Source: Chloroflexota bacterium (GTDB taxonomy: Bacteria; Chloroflexota; Anaerolineae; Anaerolineales; UBA11579). Taken from it: DNA of 64,000 bases. The position numbers and the translations under genes were made by a program. The stretch is from the NCBI GenBank assembly GCA_019456165.1, contig VRUJ01000003.1:62001-126000 (forward strand). The letters run 5' to 3'. Positions 1 through 7,047 of this stretch are shown here, one piece after another (position 1 is the stretch's first letter; each line of letters opens with the position of its first letter). The notes under the pieces are model-generated. The model was not told the origin of the DNA, did not search any database, and was given only the letters and a program-made list of their open reading frames with translations.

Positions 1-6
1 ATTCAC

Positions 7-1164
7 ATGAATAGAAAACAATCACTCATATTAGTAATTTTTATTAGCATCAGTCTCATCAGTTCATTTACGGGAGGCTTTTTCTTCCACGAATTTCTCG
101 AGAACAAAGACCGAGAATTCCCAGTGCTGATGGAGGCACACAACCTACTTGTACGCAATGGATTTAACGAGATTCCAGAAGCACCCGAACTTGAATATGG
201 AATGATCCGTGGAATGCTAAATGCTTATGGTGATCCATTCACAATTTTCCTAGAACCTCCGCAGCATGAATTGCAGACAAACAACCTTCAAGGGAGCTTT
301 GGGGGAATCGGGGTTCAACTAACCCGTGATGATGAATATTATGTCATCCTGCACCCATTTACAACTGGTCCTGCTTTGCAAGCGGGCGTTTTGGATGGAG
401 ATCGCCTCGTTAGAGTTGACGACCTGTTGATAACCTCAGATGTGTCTCTGGACGTTGTGGTAGCTAGCTTGCGTGGCCCAGAGAATCAAATTGTTGAGAT
501 CGGGATTAGCCGACCGCCGGAAAACACCGAAATGAGCTTTGAAATTATTAGAGTTAACATTGGTTTGCCATCCGTAACATGGTTTCTGTCATCTGATGAG
601 CCGCGGCTTGGTGTGGTGGATATCAATTTGATAGCCGCAAGTACTCCTGATGAAATCGAAAATGCAGTTGCAGATCTCGAAAATCGCGGGGCTACACACT
701 TTATCCTTGACTTGCGCGGCAATGGAGGAGGTTTACTCGATGCAGGAATTGATGTCGCCAGATTATTTCTTGAGGAAGGTGTAGTAATTGAGCAGCAATA
801 TCAAGGCGAGTCTGTTGAAACTTATGAAGTAAGTAGACCTGGTGCTCTGGCGGAAATTCCAATAGTTGTTTTGATTGATGCTAACACGGCGAGCTCAGCC
901 GAAATCATAGCGGGTGCCCTGCAAGCAAACGGTAGGGCATCCCTCTTAGGATCTCTGACGTACGGGAAAGACAGTATCCAACTAATTTTCGAGCTACAAG
1001 ACGGTTCTAGTTTACATGTCACCTCTGCTCGATGGTGGTTTCCAGATCTGGAATTTCCGACCCAATTCGGTGGACTCCTAGCAGATATCGAAATAGTCCC
1101 AGATGGCTCCGAGGTAGATCCAGGTATATATGCTGCTATTCAATATTTCTTTGGAGATTCGTAA
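7..1164 (+). CDS. S41 family C-terminal processing peptidase (CtpA-like)
   Basis: Secreted or membrane-anchored serine protease of the C-terminal processing family, which cleaves envelope proteins at unstructured C-termini. The N-terminus has a hydrophobic segment (about residues 6-28) acting as signal anchor. A PDZ domain follows (about 90-180, starting at GGIGVQL), then the S41 catalytic core with LDLRGNGGG near 236-244. The Ser/Lys dyad is visible as S297 in NTASSAE and K321 in YGKDSIQ. Length (385 aa) is normal for the family. It lies at the window edge with no visible neighbour upstream, so its promoter cannot be seen. The ATG at 7 gives an immediate signal segment. Family assignment is firm; substrate is unknown. 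Confidence 0.93.
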   Translation: MNRKQSLILVIFISISLISSFTGGFFFHEFLENKDREFPVLMEAHNLLVRNGFNEIPEAPELEYGMIRGMLNAYGDPFTIFLEPPQHELQTNNLQGSFGGIGVQLTRDDEYYVILHPFTTGPALQAGVLDGDRLVRVDDLLITSDVSLDVVVASLRGPENQIVEIGISRPPENTEMSFEIIRVNIGLPSVTWFLSSDEPRLGVVDINLIAASTPDEIENAVADLENRGATHFILDLRGNGGGLLDAGIDVARLFLEEGVVIEQQYQGESVETYEVSRPGALAEIPIVVLIDANTASSAEIIAGALQANGRASLLGSLTYGKDSIQLIFELQDGSSLHVTSARWWFPDLEFPTQFGGLLADIEIVPDGSEVDPGIYAAIQYFFGDS

Positions 1165-1204
1165 AAAAAAATTCCTGATTGTTCTAAGATTGCACTTAAA
1201 CAAA

Positions 1205-1226
1205 AATAAGGCGGGGTTTTCCCGCC
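1205..1226 (-). terminator. Rho-independent terminator of the 1240-2212 operon
   Basis: A 6-bp GC stem (GGCGGG/CCCGCC, 1210-1215 and 1221-1226) is followed on the minus strand by TTATTTTTG. It sits 14 nt after the end of the 114-aa minus-strand gene and also separates it from the S41 gene on the plus strand. The T-run is only on the minus strand. Confidence 0.7.
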
Positions 1227-1239
1227 CTATCTGCGTGTT

Positions 1240-1584
1240 TTAAGCCGCTTTTGGCGGTGTGAGTGTTTGTTTTTCTTTCATTTGCTTTTTCACCTGGTGT
1301 AGTAATCCCAAAGCGCTTAATATCGAAATAACTACTCGAATTCCAGCAAATAACAATATTATTAAACTAGCTCCTGCACCCAGTGTTAATAATCCAGTTT
1401 GTAGAGATTTGGCAGGTATTCCAAATACCTTTCTAGCTGGCTCACCAGTGAATTGGCGCCGCAAGTTTTTAACAAATTCTGGTCGTGGTTTCATTTGCTT
1501 TAAACTAGCGGCTAATAAGCTCTCTAAAGAGGAAAAATTTGATTCTTTGTTTCTCTTTCGCCAAGGTACTCTTAGTTTCATCAT
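1240..1584 (-). CDS. Small membrane protein downstream of ECF sigma factor, putative anti-sigma partner
   Basis: 114-aa protein with a basic cytoplasmic N-terminal half, one long hydrophobic segment (about residues 68-95) and a basic tail. I recognise no named domain. Position suggests a role: it starts 40 nt downstream of the ECF sigma gene on the same strand and both end at one terminator, the usual arrangement of sigma factor and membrane-bound regulator. The sequence LAASLKQMKPRPEFVKNLRR resembles the short cytoplasmic segment before the membrane helix in Chloroflexota sigma-associated proteins (inference). Two adjacent ATG codons (1584 and 1581) follow AGGTG; either may be the start. Confidence 0.6.
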   Translation of the reverse strand: MMKLRVPWRKRNKESNFSSLESLLAASLKQMKPRPEFVKNLRRQFTGEPARKVFGIPAKSLQTGLLTLGAGASLIILLFAGIRVVISILSALGLLHQVKKQMKEKQTLTPPKAA

Positions 1585-1624
1585 ACACCTGCAATTATTT
1601 AATATTTTTTAAACAGTTCGAATT

Positions 1625-2212
1625 CTACTGCTCTGCCTTTCCATTATCGCTGAAATGTCCAGTACTATCATTATTTATGTCATCTCGGAGTGCAATTAAA
1701 GTGCGATGATAAAGACTTTTGACTGCGCCTTCCGTGCGTCCCATAATATTACCGATCTCAGCATTTGACATATGCTCGACAAATTTCAGTATAAGAAGTT
1801 GTTGGCGTTCTTCAGGTAAACGACCAATCAACTTCAACAGCGCCTGCTGCTCTTCGGTGTGTAATAATGCTGATTCAGGATGCTCGCCTTCATAAACTGA
1901 ATGAAACCCATCTTCCAATGGAAGCTCCTGGCGGCGGCTGTTATCTCTGTGCCAGTTTGCTACCAAATTATGGGCTATGCGGTATAGCCAAGCGGAAATC
2001 GGAAGGCCGCGATCCCTATAATTACCTATGTGACGCATCGCTCGAAAAAAAACCCGGGCAGTTAAATCTTCGGCGTCATGCTGGTTTCCGGTCCGGTAAT
2101 ATATGTAGTTGTAAATTCGGCCAACGTAGCGATCATATAGAACGCCGAAAGCCTCTTGGTCACCTTGCGCAGCTCGGGCGAGAACTTCCGCATCATTTGG
2201 AATCAAGACCAT
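1625..2212 (-). CDS. ECF-type RNA polymerase sigma-70 family factor
   Basis: 195-aa group 4 sigma factor redirecting RNA polymerase. Region 2 is near residues 23-90, with the typical NYIYYRTGNQHDAEDLTARVF segment and ISAWLYRIAHNLV. Region 4, near 130-180, carries the helix-turn-helix MSNAEIGNIMGRTEGAVKSL. The length is complete, unlike the sigma gene at 55.1 kb. It precedes a 114-aa membrane protein that may hold it at the membrane. No clear Shine-Dalgarno lies before the ATG. A TATACT (-10-like) is present on the minus strand at 2313-2318, about 100 nt upstream. Target regulon is unknown. Confidence 0.92.
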   Translation of the reverse strand: MVLIPNDAEVLARAAQGDQEAFGVLYDRYVGRIYNYIYYRTGNQHDAEDLTARVFFRAMRHIGNYRDRGLPISAWLYRIAHNLVANWHRDNSRRQELPLEDGFHSVYEGEHPESALLHTEEQQALLKLIGRLPEERQQLLILKFVEHMSNAEIGNIMGRTEGAVKSLYHRTLIALRDDINNDSTGHFSDNGKAEQ

Positions 2213-2358
2213 TGGGTACCATTACTGGCAAAGTTATATATATTAACCCTGCCAACCTTAAAAAGTTACTCGAATTTCGCAGTGCTATCAGAATGCAATT
2301 CGTATATTATTGAGTATAACACGTTCTTTCAATTGTAAAAAAGGGGTGAAATGGCAAT

Positions 2359-2387
2359 AAAAACCCCCGACAAATATTTGCCGGGGG
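2359..2387 (-). terminator. Terminator of the bactofilin-like gene
   Basis: Stem CCCCCG/CGGGGG extended by CAAAT/ATTTG with one mismatch (2364-2387), followed on the minus strand by TTTTTATT. It lies 21 nt beyond the stop codon at 2409. Confidence 0.8.
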
Positions 2388-2408
2388 AGAGAATAAGGTT
2401 ATCAGGAA

Positions 2409-3515
2409 TTACTCTTTTTTCTTCTTCGATTTTGCTTTCGAAGTTTTGGCTTTTGCAGTTTTTTTCTTCGGCTTAGGTTTTTCGACTTCAGATTCCATTA
2501 ATTGCTGGGGCTCTTCCTCACCTGCACTGGCTCCGAGATATTCCCTGGAACCAAAGCGAGTCAATGTTACGCCACCAACTCCCACTGAGACAATTACCAA
2601 TCCCAAAATAAATCCTATACACGGGATGATGCCAAGTGCGCTGACAACGAAAGTCAATGCGAAGGTACCCACCCCAGCTTCCAAGGCTTCATTCCAGTCT
2701 TGTTTGAAAACCTCAGCAAATCGAGATCCAACTTCTTGACCTATAGCAATCCAACCAAATGTTCCTGCCGCGATGAGGATTATAAATCCCAGAAAACTGA
2801 GCGGGCTAAGCAGACACAAGGTCAATATGGTCATTAGAATTAGGAACACCGGTGCAACCACTACTGACAACAGACCTACCCCTCCCGAGATCACAGGTTG
2901 AGAGACAACTGCTCGCCTGATATTATTTGTTTGCTTAGGTAGAAATAGAACTACTAATACCGCCAAGGCTGTAAATGCAAAAGTCTGAAACAGGCTCCAC
3001 ATCAAGCTACCAAATCCAAAATTTGTATCAGTCGTGAAAAAAGTAGGACGAAAATTAAATCCAGGACCAAAGTCAATTCTTGGAATATCAGAAAGATCCG
3101 GAAGGTAGACTGGTCCTAGTTCAGTTAGCCTATCCCCTTGAACCACAGCCCCAGGAGCTTGATTAACAGCTGCGCCGGGAGCGACCAGGTCACCTTCAAC
3201 CACTGCGGTTTCACCGAGTGAAACTGAGCCACCTAGAACGATCAATTCGCCTTCTATCAGTCCATCGGCTCTAACCGCCCCACCAAACACAACCACATCT
3301 CCCTCTACTGTTGACTCTGGTTCCAAGTTTGCATTACCACCGAACATGATCAGCGAGCCATCTATCACTTCTCCGCTTTCAAGGGTGAAGTTTCCTCCCC
3401 AAAGGATTTTATCCTCGCCCAAGAAAAAAGAAGGCGAATCTGCTGAAGCACTAGCTGGGAAAGCCAGCGCAAATACCAATACTAAAAATAATGTAATTTT
3501 TTTTGATGTTTTCAT
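2409..3515 (-). CDS. Bactofilin-like repeat membrane protein with Lys-rich tail
   Basis: 368-aa envelope protein. A signal peptide (first ~25 residues, ending ASASA) precedes a beta-rich repeat region (about 35-130) of short hydrophobic steps such as GSLIMFGGNA, GDVVVFGGAV and GELIVLGGSV. These resemble the polymer-forming right-handed helix of bactofilins. Four to five membrane segments follow (about 160-320), then an Ala/Lys-rich cytoplasmic tail ending in KKKKE. The start at 3515 has AAGGAG 7 nt upstream on the minus strand; an upstream ATG at 3608 would lack one. This ATG overlaps the TGA of the frame continuing from the anti-sigma gene (ATGA), which ties it to the sigma operon. Function unknown; a surface scaffold is plausible. 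Confidence 0.75.
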   Translation of the reverse strand: MKTSKKITLFLVLVFALAFPASASADSPSFFLGEDKILWGGNFTLESGEVIDGSLIMFGGNANLEPESTVEGDVVVFGGAVRADGLIEGELIVLGGSVSLGETAVVEGDLVAPGAAVNQAPGAVVQGDRLTELGPVYLPDLSDIPRIDFGPGFNFRPTFFTTDTNFGFGSLMWSLFQTFAFTALAVLVVLFLPKQTNNIRRAVVSQPVISGGVGLLSVVVAPVFLILMTILTLCLLSPLSFLGFIILIAAGTFGWIAIGQEVGSRFAEVFKQDWNEALEAGVGTFALTFVVSALGIIPCIGFILGLVIVSVGVGGVTLTRFGSREYLGASAGEEEPQQLMESEVEKPKPKKKTAKAKTSKAKSKKKKE

Positions 3516-3730
3516 TTTAAAACTCCTTGTTTCAGAGCAAATTGTTTGAGGGTCGCAATCCATAATGTCAATAATCCACCAAATGATGCCAGGATAGCCA
3601 TCCACCATGTGAAGGGAATAACCCCAGGTAGAATACGGACGAGAGATGCGAAGACTTTTTCGATTACATTTACGAATGTTAGAAATTCCTTCAGGCTTTG
3701 AGTAACCTGAATGATTAAACTTGATGGAGA
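3512..3730 (-). other. In-frame 72-codon continuation of the anti-sigma gene after its TAA stop
   Basis: Reading on in the same frame past the TAA at 3731-3733 gives 72 codons with no further stop until TGA at 3512-3514. The translation looks like real protein: an amphipathic stretch (KEFLTFVNVIEKVFASLVRI) followed by a membrane helix (WWMAILASFGGLLTLWI) and a basic end. There is no ATG, GTG or TTG start with a ribosome site before this part. The ancestral product was probably a ~179-aa anti-sigma factor with two membrane helices. It may now be truncated, the TAA may be read through, or the base may be a sequencing or consensus error. Confidence 0.6.
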
Positions 3731-4051
3731 TTATAAAGCTGGGAAAATTTGAGCAGCTAGCAGTACGAAAAGAATCGCTGCTATAAATACGTTTAACCCT
3801 ATTATCAACCAGCTTTGACGCCTATGCCGTCTAGCAATATCAGCGTCTAGGCGATCTTGCCAACGATTGACGAAGCCAGGTGCAGGAGCCACCATCCCCG
3901 AGGTATCAAAACTATCACTCACCTGACGCCAAGCGATTTCGAGTGCACTGCAAGCCTCACAGTTGTATAAATGTTTCTTTAAGCTCTGTGATTGATCTGA
4001 TTTAAGGGGCTCATCTGATAGGAGCCATTCTTCATATTGCCTGTGATCCAT
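3731..4051 (-). CDS. Zinc-finger (zf-HC2) anti-sigma factor, apparently truncated by a premature TAA
   Basis: 106-aa membrane-bound anti-sigma factor for the adjacent ECF sigma factor. The N-terminus has the zinc-binding anti-sigma signature HLYNCEAC (His-x3-Cys-x2-Cys) near residues 27-34, then a linker and one membrane helix (SWLIIGLNVFIAAILFVLL). It starts at ATG 4051, inside the end of the sigma gene (20-nt overlap), with AAAGGA 8 nt upstream; an ATG at 4078 is less well placed. The frame stays open for 72 codons after its TAA, so the gene is probably longer in relatives. The remaining zinc-finger/single-helix part could still bind sigma. Confidence 0.75.
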   Translation of the reverse strand: MDHRQYEEWLLSDEPLKSDQSQSLKKHLYNCEACSALEIAWRQVSDSFDTSGMVAPAPGFVNRWQDRLDADIARRHRRQSWLIIGLNVFIAAILFVLLAAQIFPAL

Positions 4052-4646
4052 GATGTGTCCTTTCAATCGCAATTGCACTTTGTTGGTTAGAAATCCAACT
4101 GGTTGCTAACTCACGTCTGGCACGATGCAAACGACTTTTTACTGCGCTGGTTGTCAGAGATAGCGTTGCCGCGATTTCTTCATAAGAATTCTCGTGCCAA
4201 TATCGCAAAATAACTGCAGCGCGGTCCTTGGGGTTTAATGATTCAAGCAACTCTTGCACCTGTTCTTGTCCTTCATTCCGTGTTACTGCGCTCTCAATGT
4301 TGAGAGACGAATCTTGAATGTCTGGTACGGGTAGACTGTCGTAAGAAAATGTTGTCAGCCGTTTTCTACGATGTTGATCAATACAATAGTTAGAAGCGAT
4401 AGAAAATAACCATGATGAAAACTTGCGTTCGATATCGAATTTTTTCACTGCTTTATACGCTCGGATAAAAGTTTCCTGGGCTGCATCTTCAGCATCCTTA
4501 GCTTCTCCCAGCATCCGGAAGCACAAGTTGTAAATCGGTACCTGGTAGATGGATACTAGACGAGAAAACGCCTCTTTATCTCCTTGTTGAGCTTTTACAA
4601 TCCATTCAGCTTCTTGATTTTCCAAAGCATACTCCGCGTAATGCAT
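4032..4646 (-). CDS. ECF sigma factor (RpoE-like)
   Basis: 204-aa group 4 sigma factor. Region 2 shows MLGEAKDAEDAAQETFIRAY and FSSWLFSIASNYCIDQHRRK. Region 4 near the C-terminus has the HTH NSYEEIAATLSLTTSAVKSR. Its end overlaps the zf-HC2 anti-sigma start by 20 nt, so the two are translationally coupled. The ATG at 4646 starts a normal N-terminus; an upstream ATG at 4688 would add a hydrophobic extension not seen in the family. Divergent from the PAS-UbiA gene across a promoter region holding a perfect inverted repeat, which may make both genes co-regulated. Confidence 0.92.
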   Translation of the reverse strand: MHYAEYALENQEAEWIVKAQQGDKEAFSRLVSIYQVPIYNLCFRMLGEAKDAEDAAQETFIRAYKAVKKFDIERKFSSWLFSIASNYCIDQHRRKRLTTFSYDSLPVPDIQDSSLNIESAVTRNEGQEQVQELLESLNPKDRAAVILRYWHENSYEEIAATLSLTTSAVKSRLHRARRELATSWISNQQSAIAIERTHHGSQAI

Positions 4647-4757
4647 CTTTCTACTAGTATATACGCACAAAATGCAAAAGGGTTGCAAATTACCCTGGAC
4701 AAAAATTGATAATAGGATAAAATATGTGCGAATTCTTTGTGACAGTTTGCACTATGT

Positions 4758-4792
4758 TTTGACTAAAACAAACTTAATAAATATTAGTCAAA
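4758..4792. promoter_or_regulatory. Perfect 9-bp inverted repeat overlapping a candidate divergent promoter
   Basis: TTTGACTAA (4758-4766) and its exact complement TTAGTCAAA (4784-4792) are separated by 17 nt. On the plus strand TTGACT (4759-4764) and TATTAG (4782-4787) are 17 nt apart, a good sigma-A layout for the PAS-UbiA gene. By symmetry a TTGACT also points toward the sigma gene. The repeat could be an operator or simply two opposed -35 boxes. Confidence 0.5.
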
Positions 4793-4837
4793 TGTATATT
4801 GCAATATAATAAAGTTTGAAAATTAAGGAGTATAGGC

Positions 4838-6142
4838 ATGTCAGAAACCACAAGGTTGAAAAGTGTTGTTACTTGCGATATGGAGGGCCGAATCGAGACA
4901 ATTAGTGATGGCTCGGTGGAAATATTTGGCTACTCAGAAGCAGAGCTAATCGGGAAGAAACGAGTCTCACTATTTTCTCCTGGTCAGGTAGTTTTAGAAT
5001 ACGTTCCAAACTGGTTGAAGATTGCCAGCGTGGAAGGAGAATATGTTTCAAAAACCGTGTTTTTAAGGAGAGACGGTACTCAGTTTCCGGCGAAGATTCG
5101 CATAACACCAACTTATAAAGACGGTGAACAAGTTGGTTTTTGTGGTGTGACTGAAGAGCTGGAGGGTGTAAATCCTGCGGAGGTTGCACCAAATATCAGT
5201 GCCTTGACAAAATTCTTCACATGGCTGGTTATCACGCGTGCCCCATTCCTTACCGCCATGATTGTTCCAATTCTCATAGGTGCAGCATGGGTGGGAGCAC
5301 AAGATTTGGTTTCACCGTTCCCCACCGGTTTGTTTTGGTTAGTATTTTTTGGGGGTATATTCATGCAGGTTGCCGCTAACACATTCAATGATTATTTTGA
5401 TTGGAAAAGTGGAACAGATCAGGCCAATAACGACTACTTCTTGCCATTCACAGGGGGAAGCCGTTCCATTGAATTAGGTTTAATCACCGAGAAAGCATTA
5501 TTCCGCGTAGCTACGATTGCCTTATTGATCTCCGCTTCGATTGGGCTTGCTTTAACTCTGGCGAGTGGTCCGGGGTTACTGCTTTTCGGATTATTCGGCG
5601 CATTCTCAGCATACTTCTACACGGCACCCCCGCTACGCTTAGCCGCTCGAAGAGGTTTGGGGGAATTACTAATTGGTCTTAATTTTGGACCGTTGGTAAC
5701 TGCGGGTACGGTATTTGCCCTGACAGGAAATGTTTCTGCAGCGGATTTTTTCATTGGCATTCCTGTCGGCATACTCACTACCGCAATTCTGTGGATCAAC
5801 CAATTTCCAGATGAAAAGGCTGACAAAGCTAGCGGGAAGATCAATCTTGTAGTTGTACTTGGAAAGAAACGTGCTCGCTGGGGCTACCTAGGCTTAATGG
5901 TCGCAGCATTCGGTTTAGTCCTTTATTGGGTTTCAGCCAATATTTTTCCTCTTGGGGCGCTCCTCTTTCTTGGAGGTTTGCCTATCGCGGTTTACACCAG
6001 TCGTGTAATCCTGCGTGAATATGCTGACCGCAGTCTTGTTAGAGCGAACGCGGCAACCATCCAGATGCAGCTGTTGGCTGGGTTGTTAATGGCCGCCGGA
6101 TTGGCCTGGGGCAGCCAGATCATTAAAGCTTTGGGCTTATAA
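4838..6142 (+). CDS. PAS domain-UbiA family prenyltransferase fusion
   Basis: 434-aa two-part protein. Residues ~8-110 are a PAS domain (SVVTCDMEGRIETISDGS, GYSEAELIGK, RRDGTQFPAKIRI, then GFCGVTEE). Residues ~125-434 are a polytopic UbiA/MenA-type prenyltransferase with both Asp-rich motifs: NDYFD (184-188), and a second around NQFPDEKAD near 320. UbiA enzymes join a polyprenyl chain to an aromatic or related acceptor in the membrane, for example in menaquinone synthesis. A ligand- or redox-sensing PAS domain in front of the enzyme is unusual. AAGGAG 7 nt before the ATG fixes the start. A strong terminator follows, so it is probably monocistronic. The acceptor cannot be told from sequence. 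Confidence 0.88.
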   Translation: MSETTRLKSVVTCDMEGRIETISDGSVEIFGYSEAELIGKKRVSLFSPGQVVLEYVPNWLKIASVEGEYVSKTVFLRRDGTQFPAKIRITPTYKDGEQVGFCGVTEELEGVNPAEVAPNISALTKFFTWLVITRAPFLTAMIVPILIGAAWVGAQDLVSPFPTGLFWLVFFGGIFMQVAANTFNDYFDWKSGTDQANNDYFLPFTGGSRSIELGLITEKALFRVATIALLISASIGLALTLASGPGLLLFGLFGAFSAYFYTAPPLRLAARRGLGELLIGLNFGPLVTAGTVFALTGNVSAADFFIGIPVGILTTAILWINQFPDEKADKASGKINLVVVLGKKRARWGYLGLMVAAFGLVLYWVSANIFPLGALLFLGGLPIAVYTSRVILREYADRSLVRANAATIQMQLLAGLLMAAGLAWGSQIIKALGL

Positions 6143-6167
6143 TTAGTTATCTTTAAGATTTCAAAAA

Positions 6168-6202
6168 AACCCTGCCACTCCAACTTGGCAGGGTTTTTTT
6201 TT
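6168..6202. terminator. Strong, bidirectional-looking Rho-independent terminator
   Basis: Stem CCCTGCCA/TGGCAGGG (6170-6177, 6186-6193), extended by A-T pairs, is followed by nine T on the plus strand and preceded by a run of seven A. It closes the PAS-UbiA transcript. Confidence 0.92.
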
Positions 6203-6306
6203 GGGGCTTTTTCTACATAAATTTCACGTATAATAAATATGGACAGGTTAAGCACTTGGGTGCTTGACCTACTACGCAATATCGAACATCATCTAAAGAT
6301 AAACGT

Positions 6307-7047
6307 ATGTTGAATTTATTGATTGTAGAAGATAACGATAGACTGCGGACAGCATTGAAATCCGGTCTGCTGGAGGTTGAAGATATCGCATCAGTGGAGG
6401 GTTGTCCAAGTGGCGAAGAGGCAGTAAAAATATGTATAAATCAACCGCCCGATACCATAATTATGGATGTGTTATTAGCCGGAGAATTGAACGGCATCCA
6501 AGCAGCAATTGAAATTAGGCGAGAATTCCCACGGTTGCCGGTAGTATTTTATTCCATTCAGGATGAGGATGCATATTACCGCGATTTTAGACGTTCAGGT
6601 ATCTTGAGTCATTATGCATACGTGCGAAAATCCAACCACCTCTTGCCTGAAATGATATTACGCTTGGTGAAAGATGCGATAAGTGGACGCAGCTACATCG
6701 ATCCTGAAATAGAAACGAGAGTTCACGAAGTTCGCCAAAAAGATGAGCACTCCCCCCTGGCATTATTAGAACCCGGAGAACAAGAAGTTGCTCTCATGTT
6801 GGCTAAGGGAATGACAAATGAGCAAATCGCCGCCAGACTAGGATTCCGGGATAAGCGCACCATCAGCCGAACAAACGGGCAGATTTATTCTGCCTGGGGT
6901 TTAAACATAACCAAAACTGATGAAAAAATCGCGCGCACACGCGCCGCTATCATTGCGCAAACAGAAAGAATGCTTAAATGGGATGAGAAAGGCGAGGCCT
7001 GGATACTGAATGGGAAGGGCGAGTGGAAACCTTGGGGGGGCGAATGA
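6307..7047 (+). CDS. NarL/LuxR-type response regulator
   Basis: 246-aa two-component regulator. The receiver domain (1-~125) has the acidic pair in VEDN and phosphoacceptor D54 (IIMDV). The C-terminal part (~150-215) is a LuxR/GerE-like helix-turn-helix with EPGEQEVALMLAKGMTNEQI, though the recognition-helix region (AARLGFRDKRTISRTNGQIY) is divergent and longer than the standard NarL one. Its TGA overlaps the ATG of the histidine kinase (ATGA), so the pair is translationally coupled and almost certainly cognate. The usual receiver lysine appears in YVRKSN. Target genes unknown. Confidence 0.9.
   Translation: MLNLLIVEDNDRLRTALKSGLLEVEDIASVEGCPSGEEAVKICINQPPDTIIMDVLLAGELNGIQAAIEIRREFPRLPVVFYSIQDEDAYYRDFRRSGILSHYAYVRKSNHLLPEMILRLVKDAISGRSYIDPEIETRVHEVRQKDEHSPLALLEPGEQEVALMLAKGMTNEQIAARLGFRDKRTISRTNGQIYSAWGLNITKTDEKIARTRAAIIAQTERMLKWDEKGEAWILNGKGEWKPWGGE

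Noticed and set aside
3516-3608. 31-residue N-terminal extension of the bactofilin-like protein (ATG 3608)
   Set aside because: It has no ribosome site, precedes a proper signal peptide, and overlaps a protein-like continuation of the anti-sigma frame. ATG 3515 has AAGGAG.
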